This document shows positions 26,105 to 35,700 of a DNA stretch of 64,000 nucleotides, piece after piece. Where the stretch lies: assembly GCF_002950945.1 (NCBI RefSeq), contig NZ_CP012673.1:6772501-6836500 (forward strand). Reading direction: 5' to 3'. This DNA comes from Sorangium cellulosum. GTDB taxonomy: Bacteria; Myxococcota_A; Polyangia; Polyangiales; Polyangiaceae. The notes under the pieces are model-generated. The model was not told where the DNA came from. It ran no database searches and saw only the letters and a list, made by a program, of their open reading frames with translations. Position 1 is the first letter of the stretch; every line of letters begins with the position of its first letter. A program made the translations under genes and the position numbers.

Positions 26105-26227
26105 GCTTGACGAGTCCTTGAAGGACGCACGGAGAGCGTGGTAGACGTCGGCCCTCACACAGCGATTTGGCTACCGGCGCGGGCCTCCTCGAGACCCGGA
26201 ACAACCCGCTGATAGGAAGCAGAGCCC

Positions 26228-29200
26228 ATGAAAAGACGCTACGTGTGGCAGACCCGGCTCATCGCCGCCGCCGGCGTGCTCCTCGTTGCCCCGGCGCTCG
26301 CGGCAGAAGGCGTCCTCACCGGCACGGTCATCGACACGGCGACGAAGCGCCCGGCCGAGGATGTGGTCGTCACGGCGACGTCCCCTGCCCTCCAGCTGGA
26401 GCAGACGGTCGTCACCGACGGCGCCGGGCGGTTCCGGATCCCCCACCTGCCGCCGGGCGTCTACACGCTCCGGCTGGAGAAGGAGGCGTACCGGCCGCTG
26501 AGCCGCACCGGCATCGAGCTCCGCATCGACACCACCCTGCGCGTGGACAGCGAGCTGCTCCCGGAGGCCATCCAGTCGGAGGAGATCGTCGTCGTCGCCG
26601 GCGCGCCCGCGGTGGACATCGGCTCGAGCGCGACCGGGGCCCACGTCAACTCGGACTTCGTGAGCCGGCTGCCCGTGAACCCCACGAGCGGCAAGGGGGC
26701 CCTGACGCGCTCCTTCGAGTCGCTGGCCGAGGCGGCGCCGGGGGTCCAGGCGGATCAGTTCGGCGCGTCCATCAGCGGGACCTCGTCGCCCGAGAACCAG
26801 TATGCGATCGACGGCCTCTCCGTGAACAGCCCGGCCCTCGGCATCCTGGGCACGCCGCTCGCCCTGGATTTCGTGAAAGAGGTCCACGTGATCACGGGCG
26901 GCTACATGCCGGAGTACGGCCGCGCGATCGGCGGCTACCTCGACGTGGCGACGAAGACGGGATCGAACGAGCTCCACGGCTCCTTCTTCTTCAGCACCAC
27001 GCCCGGGATCCTCGCGGGATCGCCGGCGCCCGTGAAACACGAGGGGAACACGATCAGCACCGCGACGACGCTCTCCTCGATCCAGAGCTACGGCGCCGAG
27101 ATCGGCGGCCCGTTCATCAGGGACAAGCTCTGGTTCTACGCCGGCGTCGTGACCTCCTTCGCGCGCTATCGCCTCGAGCGGAACCTGAACATCCTCCGCG
27201 AGCAAGACGGAGCGCCCGTGATCGAAGACGGCTTCACGCAGACCGACGTGATCCCGGGCACGCAGCAGATCTACTACGCCACCCAGCGCAGCATCAGCTA
27301 CATCGGCAAGCTGACCTACCTCGTCAACCAGGACAACACCATCACCCTGTCGTTCTTCGGCGCGCCCACGACGTCGGGCGGTGATGGCACCTTCGGGCTC
27401 AGGGCGAGGGACGGCATGGTGGAGCTCAACACCCCGCAGAGCAACGGGCTCATCAACGGGAGCTTCAGCGCCCTCGCCCGCCGCTACGTCGCGAGCCCCA
27501 CCGACGTCGCGCTGAAGTGGTCGTCCGCGTTCAACAACAAGACGCTGCTGCTCGACACGACGCTCGGATGGCACCACGAGGAGAGCGCGGTCCGCGCCGC
27601 GGACGGCACGCGGCTCGCGAGCGGAGAGGGCCTGTCCAGCACCTCGACCGTGCTCTGGCGGCGGACCGCGCCAGGCCCTTACTCGATCACCGACTTCGAG
27701 GCGTCCGACGCCACGCAGGCGTGCGTCGCCGGCGGCGTCGCAGGCTCCACGCGATGTCCGGTGTCCGTCTACTACAGCGGCGGTCCGGGCGTCCTCGACG
27801 AGGCCAGCCTCGATCGTTACCAGGGCAAGAGCGTGCTCACGAGCTTCTTCCCCGCCCTCGGGCAGCACCTGGTCAAGGCCGGCATCGACATCGAGGTGAT
27901 GCGCTACGCGCACAGCCGGGGCATCTCAGGCGTCGTCCGCTACGCCGAGATCGGCAACGGGTCGACGGTGACCGATCTGCGGTACGGGTTCCTGAGCGGC
28001 CCGGACGACGCGGTGAGCCTCCCGTCGCTCGACACCACCTCGAAATCGATCACGATCGGCGGGTTCGCGCAGGACAGCTGGAGCATCCTGGACCGCGTCA
28101 CCCTGAACGTCGGCCTCCGTTATGACGCGCAGCTCCTCTACAGGCACGGCGGCGACCTCGCGATGAGCCTCCCGAGCCAGTGGTCGCCGCGCCTGGGCGT
28201 GATCTACGACCCCACGCAGGCCGGCCGCGCCAAGCTGTTCGCCAACTTCGCTCGGTTCTACCAGAGCGTCCCGCTCAACATGGTCGATCGCAGGATCCCG
28301 GGCGAGCAGCAGATCCGCTCTTATTACCCGCGGGCCACGTGCGAGCTCGAGGACCTCTCCCCGGAGGAGGCGTGCGCTCCGGGGGGGCGCCGCGGCACGG
28401 CGGGGCCCACGCCGCCCTTCGAGCCCAACCGGCGGTGGACCCGGGTCGTCGGCGAGAGCACCCCGCTCGACCCGGACATCGAGCCGCAGTCCGCGGACGA
28501 GATCGTCGTCGGCGGAGAGTACGAGATCCTGCCCAGGCTCGTGGTCGGGGCCCAGTACACGAAGCGCTACCAGAACTACGTGATCGAGGACATGAGCCGC
28601 GACGAGGGGGGCCAGTACTTCATCGGCAACCCCGGCTACGGCGTCGCCAAGGACATCCCGAAGGCCGTCCGAGATTACGACGCGGGCACGTTCTACGTGC
28701 AGAAGAGCTTCGCCGACACCTGGCTCGCGCAAGCGAGCTATACGATCTCGTACCTGCGCGGCAACTGGGTCGGTCTCTTCCGGCCGGAGACGGGGCAGCT
28801 CGAGCCCAACGTCAGCACGGACTTCGATATGGTCTCTCTCCTGCCCAACCTGCAGGGGCCGTTGCCCGGGGATCGCACCCACCAGATCAAGCTCTTCGGC
28901 GCCAAGGACATCCTCTTCGAGAACGGCGTGATCCTCAACCTGGGCGCGTCCTACCGCGCTCGCTCCGGCAAGCCGACGTCGTACTACGGCGCCCATCCGC
29001 TCTACGGGCTCGATACCGTCTACGTCCTGCCGCGAGGCAGCGGCGAGCGCCTCCCCTGGGTCCACGACATCGACGCCCACATCGGGGTGGGGGTGCGGCT
29101 GGCCAGGGAGAGCACGCTCCTCGTCTCGGTCGACTCGTTCAACCTGTTCAACTTCCAAGGGGTCACCGCGACGGACGAGCGCTACACGCGGGACACGGTC

Positions 29201-29356
29201 CTGCCGATCAGCGGCGGCACCCCGAAGGATCTCGGCAAGCTCCGCAACGCCGACGGCGCCCCGTTCGACCCGAGCCACAAGAACCCGAACTTCGGCAACC
29301 CCGTCGCGCACCAGCCGCCGCGCACCTTCCGGCTCAACGCGAAGGTGACCTTCTGA
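26228..29356 (+). CDS. TonB-dependent outer-membrane receptor
   Basis: A 1042-residue protein with a signal peptide (cut near PALAA-EG). Residues ~28-115 are a carboxypeptidase-like regulatory fold (LTGTVIDTATKRP, VVTDGAGRFRIPHLPPGVYTL). Residues ~125-250 are the plug domain (NQYAIDGLSVN, VKEVHVITGGYMPEYGRAIGG). The rest is a beta-barrel ending in phenylalanine, as in outer-membrane porin-like proteins. It would import or sense a ligand using the TonB-ExbBD motor, which is not in this window. An aggaag ribosome site precedes the ATG. It is divergent from the NRPS operon and co-directional with the third sulfatase. It may take up the locus product, a degraded glycan, or a sulfated substrate; the sequence does not tell which. 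Confidence 0.9.
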   Translation: MKRRYVWQTRLIAAAGVLLVAPALAAEGVLTGTVIDTATKRPAEDVVVTATSPALQLEQTVVTDGAGRFRIPHLPPGVYTLRLEKEAYRPLSRTGIELRIDTTLRVDSELLPEAIQSEEIVVVAGAPAVDIGSSATGAHVNSDFVSRLPVNPTSGKGALTRSFESLAEAAPGVQADQFGASISGTSSPENQYAIDGLSVNSPALGILGTPLALDFVKEVHVITGGYMPEYGRAIGGYLDVATKTGSNELHGSFFFSTTPGILAGSPAPVKHEGNTISTATTLSSIQSYGAEIGGPFIRDKLWFYAGVVTSFARYRLERNLNILREQDGAPVIEDGFTQTDVIPGTQQIYYATQRSISYIGKLTYLVNQDNTITLSFFGAPTTSGGDGTFGLRARDGMVELNTPQSNGLINGSFSALARRYVASPTDVALKWSSAFNNKTLLLDTTLGWHHEESAVRAADGTRLASGEGLSSTSTVLWRRTAPGPYSITDFEASDATQACVAGGVAGSTRCPVSVYYSGGPGVLDEASLDRYQGKSVLTSFFPALGQHLVKAGIDIEVMRYAHSRGISGVVRYAEIGNGSTVTDLRYGFLSGPDDAVSLPSLDTTSKSITIGGFAQDSWSILDRVTLNVGLRYDAQLLYRHGGDLAMSLPSQWSPRLGVIYDPTQAGRAKLFANFARFYQSVPLNMVDRRIPGEQQIRSYYPRATCELEDLSPEEACAPGGRRGTAGPTPPFEPNRRWTRVVGESTPLDPDIEPQSADEIVVGGEYEILPRLVVGAQYTKRYQNYVIEDMSRDEGGQYFIGNPGYGVAKDIPKAVRDYDAGTFYVQKSFADTWLAQASYTISYLRGNWVGLFRPETGQLEPNVSTDFDMVSLLPNLQGPLPGDRTHQIKLFGAKDILFENGVILNLGASYRARSGKPTSYYGAHPLYGLDTVYVLPRGSGERLPWVHDIDAHIGVGVRLARESTLLVSVDSFNLFNFQGVTATDERYTRDTVLPISGGTPKDLGKLRNADGAPFDPSHKNPNFGNPVAHQPPRTFRLNAKVTF

Positions 29357-29760
29357 GCGCGCGCTGAGCTCCGATCCCGGCGGCGCCGCGCAGCGAGCCC
29401 CGCCGCTGCGCCTCTTCGTGGTCGCCGCCAGGGCGCGTTCCGCGCACACGACGGGGGCACGGCGCGCTCTCGCAGCGCGCGCCGGGTCGAGGCGGTGGTG
29501 GGGGTGGCCACGACGGCGCTGGCCGGGGCTTTCGTCGATTTTACCAAATTTCGCCGGTTCGACCTGAGCGCGCGCGATCAGCGCTGCGCCGGAGAGGCGG
29601 ATCACGCCCATCGATGCGCAGTTCGCCGCTCCGCGCGGAGCGTCGCGGCCGCCCCATTGTTCCGGATCGAAGCCGGATAATTCGTGGGTTCGGCCGAGTA
29701 TGCCCGAGCTCCTCTCCTGTAAACATCGGGCGTCGCTTAACCAGCGAGGAGAGCAGAGCC
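29357..29760. other. Intergenic region before the third sulfatase, with a weak element copy (D)
   Basis: No gene is seen. At 29534-29680 there is partial likeness to the reverse complement of copies B/C (ttcgacctg, gctgcgccggagaggcggatc, gtcgcggccgc), in the orientation that keeps it upstream of the + strand sulfatase. A ttttacc string is also present but placed differently. The match is weak. Confidence 0.3.
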
Positions 29761-32604
29761 ATGTCAATGCATGCGATTCCGTTTCGCCCGATCGGCAGCG
29801 CGACGCTGTCGTTCGATGGCAAGAGCCAGTACGAGACGATCCCCAACTGCAACGAGATCAATTTCTCGCGCGAGCAGGACTTCACCGTCGCCGCTCGGAT
29901 ATCCGCGAACCCGGTGCAGAACCAGAGCTACGGCGAGCATGGCGTAATTGAAAAATTGAACGCGGCCGGGCCTTACCCTTTCGTGATTCGCTACTTCAGC
30001 CAAGGGCCCGATCTGGGCAGGATCCTGGTAGCCCATTGCGACGGCAAGGAATATCCTCTCATCAAATCAAAGACGTTGTTCAATGACGGCAAATTTCACC
30101 ACGTCGCCTTTGTCCGCCAGACCGAGAATGGCAAGGGCATGCTCTACCTGTACATCGACGGAAAGCTCGAGGGAACCCATCTCGATGTAACCACCGGCGA
30201 AACCCAGAATAACTCGCCGCTGTATCTGGGGTGCCGCGGGTCGGGCGCTGCCGGAAACCTCTACTTCGCCGGACAGATCAAAGACCTGGAGATCTACAGC
30301 GTCGGGTTGGCGCAGAACGAGGTCGCCGCCCTGGCCGCCCAGAAGCCGAACCTCTTGCTCATCCTCGCCGACGACCTCGGCGTCGATGCGCTCCGGATCG
30401 ACGACGCGACCGGTCATGTCACGGTCGCGCTCGACGGGTCTGATGAAAACGCCCGGGTCCCCCGGAGGCTGCCCAACCTGGAGAGGCTGCTCAACAGCGG
30501 GCTGCATTTTACCCGCGCCTGGGCTCAACCCACGTGTTCGCCTACCCGGGGCAGCCTCTTCACCGGGTTACACCCCTGGAAGACCGGGGTGGGGTTTCCC
30601 AGTCCTCCAGGCAACGACACCCTCGCGACGAAGCCGAAGTCCGGAAAGACGATCGTGAGCCTGGCAGAGGCCCTGAGGGGCGCTGGCTACCGCTGCGGTA
30701 TGTTCGGGAAGTGGGATCTGGGAGAGCCCATGCTCACCCCGCCTCCCACAGGATTTCGCCCGATCGGTGGCGAGACGCTGTCGTTTGATGGCAAGAGCCA
30801 GCACCGCGCGATCACCAGCTCCGAGGAGATCAATTTCGCGCGCGAACAGGACTTCACCGTCGCGGCCTGGATACGCGCGGAGCCGGTGCAAGGCGCAGAA
30901 GAGTCTGACATCATTGAAAAATGGGATCAGAACGGGCCTTATCCTTTCGTGATTCGCTACCTCAGCCAAGGGGCCGATCTGGGCAAGATCGTGGTCGCCC
31001 GATACGACGGCACGAACAACCCTGGCATCAAATCGACGACCTCGATCAATGACAGCAAGTTTCATCACGTCACCTTTGTCCGCCGGACCGAGAACGGCAA
31101 GGGCACGCTCTACCTGTACATCGACGGAAAGCTCGAGGGGAGCAACCCCGATACAACCACCGGCAACACCGAGAACAGCTCGCCGCTGTACCTGGGGTGC
31201 CGCGGCGGCTTCGCCTTTTTCTTTGCCGGACAGATCAAAGATCTGCAGCTCTTCCACAGAGGGTTGACGCAGACGGAGGTCGCCAGCATCTCGACCAAGA
31301 GGACCCCGCTCGATTGGGGCTGGGACCGCTTCGAGGGATTCTTCGAGGGCGGTTTTCGACCTGTCTCCAACCTGCACTATGGCTACTCCAGGGAGCAGAC
31401 GGAGTTCCGCTCCATGACGCTCAGCACCCTCGATACGAAGCCGGAGGGCTACAACGCGCCGCTGACCGCGTTCGAAACGAGCGAGCGCACGGCGGAGAAC
31501 GCCTTGGTGAAGTCGAGGTGCGCGGAGTACCTTCGCGCGGCCGCCCCCGACATCGGCGAGAAGCAGCCGGATATACGCTACTATATCTGGAAGAAGAGCT
31601 TCGAGGACAGGCCCACGGGTGTCAGGCTGTTCGCTCGCCCCGCCACCGAGCGCACGCACATGTATGCCACCCGAGACCAGGTCTACGCGGCCAAGGATTG
31701 GATCCGGCAAATGCTCGGCGCCCCCTGGTGCGTCGCGCTGACGCTCGCGACGCCCCATGATCCCTATCACGTCCCGCCCACGGAGTCCTTTACCATCGAG
31801 TTCAAGGATCCCGCGAATCCGACGGTTCATGAGATGTTCATCGCGATGGTCGAATCGATGGACTTCTACATCGGCAAGCTCTTGAACTCCGAGGAGCCGG
31901 AGATCAGGGAGCAGCTGAGGAACACCGTCGTCGTCTTCGTGACAGACAACGGTACGCAAGACACGAATCCGGACAACAGAGCCCAGCTCCTCGACAAGGA
32001 CAAAGGCGACGACAAGAACTCGCCGTATATCGGGGCGGTTCATGTGCCGATGATCATCGCCGATGGCGGGGCGCTGCTCGGATGCAGGCCCTGCTATCTC
32101 AGCGGCGCCGGCGACAAGGCCGCGGTGCATGGAGTCTGCAAAGACCTCGTTCATATCGTGGACATCTACAAGACGTTCACCGATATTGCAGGTGTGGAGG
32201 CTCCCTGGGCCGAGGACTCGCAGAGCCTGAAGCCGTACCTGCAGAGCACCAGCGTCGTGCCGCGGAAGTACAACTTCGGCCAGCAGTACCCCAAGACGGA
32301 TGACAGGGTCACGCCCAAGTTCTCGTCGATCACCGATGGCACCTACAAGCTCAGCTGGATACGGAGGCTGTCCGAGATCGTTGATGGGGGAGCGAAGGAC
32401 GGGTATGACTATGTATTCAGCAAGCTCGAGCCGCACGACACGGCGAAGGGAGCCTTGAAGGAGACGCCGATCCCGGACTTCCGGAAGGATCCCACTCTCC
32501 TCGCGAAGGCGAAGGAGCTCCACGCGGAGATGTCGAAGCAGCGCCTGGATGCAGGGGACACCGAGGATACGCAGCGCGACCCGCTGCCCTTCCCGCCGTT
32601 GTGA
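29761..32604 (+). CDS. Sulfatase with two LamG domains, one inserted inside the catalytic domain
   Basis: A 947-residue protein; the ATG was chosen because a gaggag site precedes it and the first residues match the paralogue at 13457. Residues ~8-192 are a LamG-type domain (LSFDGKSQ, FHHVAFVR, LYIDGKLEG). A sulfatase begins at ~196 (ILADDLG, CSPTR with Cys259 as formylglycine precursor, MFGKWDLGE at ~315-322). A second LamG domain (~332-512) then interrupts it, repeating PIGxxTLSFDGKSQ, FTVAAWI and PLYLGCRG. The catalytic domain resumes with TPLDWGWDRF, followed by TPHDPYH and DNGTQD. Upstream and downstream sulfatase parts match the paralogue, so the insertion is clean and in frame. No signal peptide and no C-terminal lectin repeats. 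Whether it is active is unknown. Confidence 0.9.
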   Translation: MSMHAIPFRPIGSATLSFDGKSQYETIPNCNEINFSREQDFTVAARISANPVQNQSYGEHGVIEKLNAAGPYPFVIRYFSQGPDLGRILVAHCDGKEYPLIKSKTLFNDGKFHHVAFVRQTENGKGMLYLYIDGKLEGTHLDVTTGETQNNSPLYLGCRGSGAAGNLYFAGQIKDLEIYSVGLAQNEVAALAAQKPNLLLILADDLGVDALRIDDATGHVTVALDGSDENARVPRRLPNLERLLNSGLHFTRAWAQPTCSPTRGSLFTGLHPWKTGVGFPSPPGNDTLATKPKSGKTIVSLAEALRGAGYRCGMFGKWDLGEPMLTPPPTGFRPIGGETLSFDGKSQHRAITSSEEINFAREQDFTVAAWIRAEPVQGAEESDIIEKWDQNGPYPFVIRYLSQGADLGKIVVARYDGTNNPGIKSTTSINDSKFHHVTFVRRTENGKGTLYLYIDGKLEGSNPDTTTGNTENSSPLYLGCRGGFAFFFAGQIKDLQLFHRGLTQTEVASISTKRTPLDWGWDRFEGFFEGGFRPVSNLHYGYSREQTEFRSMTLSTLDTKPEGYNAPLTAFETSERTAENALVKSRCAEYLRAAAPDIGEKQPDIRYYIWKKSFEDRPTGVRLFARPATERTHMYATRDQVYAAKDWIRQMLGAPWCVALTLATPHDPYHVPPTESFTIEFKDPANPTVHEMFIAMVESMDFYIGKLLNSEEPEIREQLRNTVVVFVTDNGTQDTNPDNRAQLLDKDKGDDKNSPYIGAVHVPMIIADGGALLGCRPCYLSGAGDKAAVHGVCKDLVHIVDIYKTFTDIAGVEAPWAEDSQSLKPYLQSTSVVPRKYNFGQQYPKTDDRVTPKFSSITDGTYKLSWIRRLSEIVDGGAKDGYDYVFSKLEPHDTAKGALKETPIPDFRKDPTLLAKAKELHAEMSKQRLDAGDTEDTQRDPLPFPPL

Positions 32605-32677
32605 CCGCGCCGCCCTGAACCGCCGAGGCGCCTCCGTCGACGGCCCGATCCTCGACGGCGGGCGTGTACGGCGCGAA

Positions 32678-32715
32678 GCTGGGCGCCGTGAAGCCCAGGC
32701 TCCACGGCGCCCAGC
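32678..32715. terminator. Bidirectional terminator-like hairpin
   Basis: A perfect 13-bp stem (32678-32690 with 32703-32715) and a 12-base loop in the 160-bp gap between convergent stops of the third sulfatase and the NRPS. It lacks a T-tract but is well placed to end both transcripts. Confidence 0.6.
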
Positions 32716-32764
32716 CCTGCACGCTCGGCGGCGTTCTCCTCAGCGGGATTTCTGACGCGCGGAG

Positions 32765-35700
32765 CTAGGACGCTTTCGGATGGGCGAGCAGCTCCAGCAG
32801 GATGCGGGTCGTGTTCTCGACGTGAGGGGGCCGCACGATGGCGAAGTGGTCTCCAGGAACGCAGTGCACGCCCGCGAGCGCGGTGTAGGCGCCCCACCCA
32901 TAATCCGGCGGCATGTCCTCGGGCGGCTCCGACGCGCGCACCAGGTGGACCGGAGCCTTCGGCATCCGCGGCTTCCACCGGTCGAGCATCGTGATGTGCC
33001 CATCCTGGCTGTCCAGGATGGCGCGCAAGGTCCACTCCGCGTCGTCGCTCGCGAGGTCCGAGGACGTGATGGACGCGACGACCCGCCGGATCGCCTGCTC
33101 CTCGGACAGGCCCACGAGCGCCGCGGGATCCACCTTGATCCCCCAGAGGCCGGCGATCCGGCGCAGCGCCGCGCTCCTGTCGAAGGGGCCCGGCGTGGGC
33201 TTCACCAGCCAGGGGGCCGGCGCCTCCAGCAGGATCACCTGCGCGACGTCGCGTCCAGCGCCTTCCAGAGAGAGCGCCATCTCCAGGGCCGAGAAGCCAC
33301 CATAGCAGTAACCGACAAGGGAGAACGGGCCGGCGGGAACCTGGGTCAGGGCCTCCTCGGTGTACCGCCCGCACAGCGCCTCCAGCGTCGCAGGCATCCT
33401 CCCAGCCCCTGCGTGCGGGGGCGTGGTGACACCCAGGACCGGGCGCCGCCCGCCCATCCCGTGCGCCAGCCGTATCATGTGCGCAGAGACATAGCCGCCC
33501 ACCGCAGGGATGAGCACGATCGCGCCTGGCTGCGAGCCGCTGACGAGCGGAGCCACGCAGGCGCGCGGCGGGCGCCGATCCTGCTCGTTCGCCCGCTCGG
33601 CCGTGCTCGACGGCCTGCGCGCGTCGGAGGCGCAATGGGCGATGAGCCGCCGCAACGACGACATGAGCTGCTCCGCGAGCCGCTCCACCGTCGAGGCGTC
33701 ATGGACTGCAGGGCTGTATGTCAGGCCGAGCTGCAGCCGCCCCTGAGAGACGCCGCCGTTGATGGACAGGGCATGGCGGAGCCTGTTCCTCCGGCTCTCC
33801 CCGGGACCGATGGGCTCGAACGCCGGCGAGAGCAGCGATTGCCCCGACGCTGCCATGTCGAGCTGGCCCAGGTAGTTGAACAGCACCGGCGCCTGCACGG
33901 AGAGCGATGCCCGCACGGACGCGTCGGGGTGCAGGTGCCGGAGCCAACCGTGACCGGCCCCGCGCAGCGGCACCGACCGGAGCTGCTCCTTGACGGACGT
34001 GAGCAGCGACGAGGCTGCCGTGTCCGCCGGCGCCTGCAACCAGACCGGAAAGAGCGAGGTGAACCAGCCGACGGTGCGTGAGACGTCGAGGCCGTCGACG
34101 AGCTGCTCGCGGCCGTGCCCCTCGAGCTCCACGCAGACGGTATCGACACCACACCACGCGCTCAGCACCTCGGTGAGCGCCGAGAGCAGGACGTCGTTGA
34201 CCTCCGTGCGGTACGCCGCGCCCACGTCCCGGAGCAGCGCTGTCGTCTCGGACGTCGAGAGCTGCACCGCGATCGTCCGGCTCTGACCGATCGTCCCGAG
34301 CGAGGCCTCGCGGTCGACGGGCAGCCTGGCCACGGGACGGCGACACTGTGCTTGCCAGTAGCCGAGCTGATCGGACAGCCCACCGCGCTCCACCCACCCG
34401 TGGAGGCGCTCGGACCATTCGCGGAACGAGGTCGTCTTGGCGCCGAGCCGCGGCGGCTCCCCCGACAGCAGCTGAAGGGCCGCGTGCTCGAGGTCCTCGT
34501 GCAGCACGCGCCACGACACGCCGTCCACCACGAGGTGGTGAATGACCAGCAAGAGCCGCGCTCCCGCCTCGCCCAGGTCGAGCCACGCCGCGCGCGCGAG
34601 CGGCCCGGCCTCGAGCGACAACCCCTCCTGGAGCGCGCTGGCCGCCGCCTCCACCGCGGCGGCTCGCTCCTGCGCCCCGACCCGCGACAGATCCACCCTC
34701 TCGAGCGGGAGCTCCCCCTCCGCTGCGTGCTGCTGCGCCCACCCGGCCTCCGACCGCGGATAGCGCAGCCGCAGCGCGTCGTGCTGCCGCATGACGGCGG
34801 CCAGCGCCGGCGCCGCGATCTCCGGCGACAGCGGCGCCGCCGCCGTCCAGAGCATCGCCTGGTTGAAATGGTGGGGCTCGGCGGGCTCGGCGTCGAGGAA
34901 CCAGCGCTGGATCGGGGTCAAAGGCACGTCGCCCACGACCTGCCCTTGCTCCACCTCGACCGCGCTCGATCGGCGCGCCACCCGGGCGAGACCAGCGATG
35001 GTCTGGTGCTCGAACAGGTCCCTCACGGTGAAGTGAAGCCCCTCGCGCTTGCACCGCCCGACGACCTGAAGGGCGAGGATGGAATCGCCTCCGAGCAAGA
35101 AGAAGTTGTCGCGGATCCCGACGGCAGCGAGCCGCAGCACCTTGGCCCATACGTCCGCCAGCACCCGCTCCACGTCGGTCCGAGGCGGCTCGTGGGAAGC
35201 GCCGTCGGCCTCGCCCGTGCCCTCCGGTTCGGGCAGGGCTTTGCGATCGACCTTGCCGTTCGGCGTGAGCGGCAGCGCCTCGAGCCACACGAAGGCAGAG
35301 GGCAGCATGTAGTCGGGCAGCGTCGCGCGCAGGTGGCCCCGCAGCGCGCCCGCGGAGCACGCGCTGTCCGCGCGGACGACGTAGGCGACGAGCCGCCTGT
35401 CGCCGGGAGCGTCCTCCCGCGCCGCCACCGCCGCGTCGCGCACCGCGGGGTGGTTCCTCAGCGCGGCCTCGATCTCGCCGAGCTCGACCCGGTAGCCGCG
35501 GATCTTGACCTGATGGTCGAGCCGCCCGAGGAACTCGATGTTGCCGTCCGGGAGGAAGCGCCCGAGATCGCCGGTCCTGTACAGCTTCGCCGAGGGGTCG
35601 GCGGAGAAGGGGCTCGGGATGAACTTCTGCGCGCTCAGCCCGGGTCGACGCAGATAACCGCGCGCGACGCCGGCGCCGCCGATGTGGAGCTCCCCGGGCA

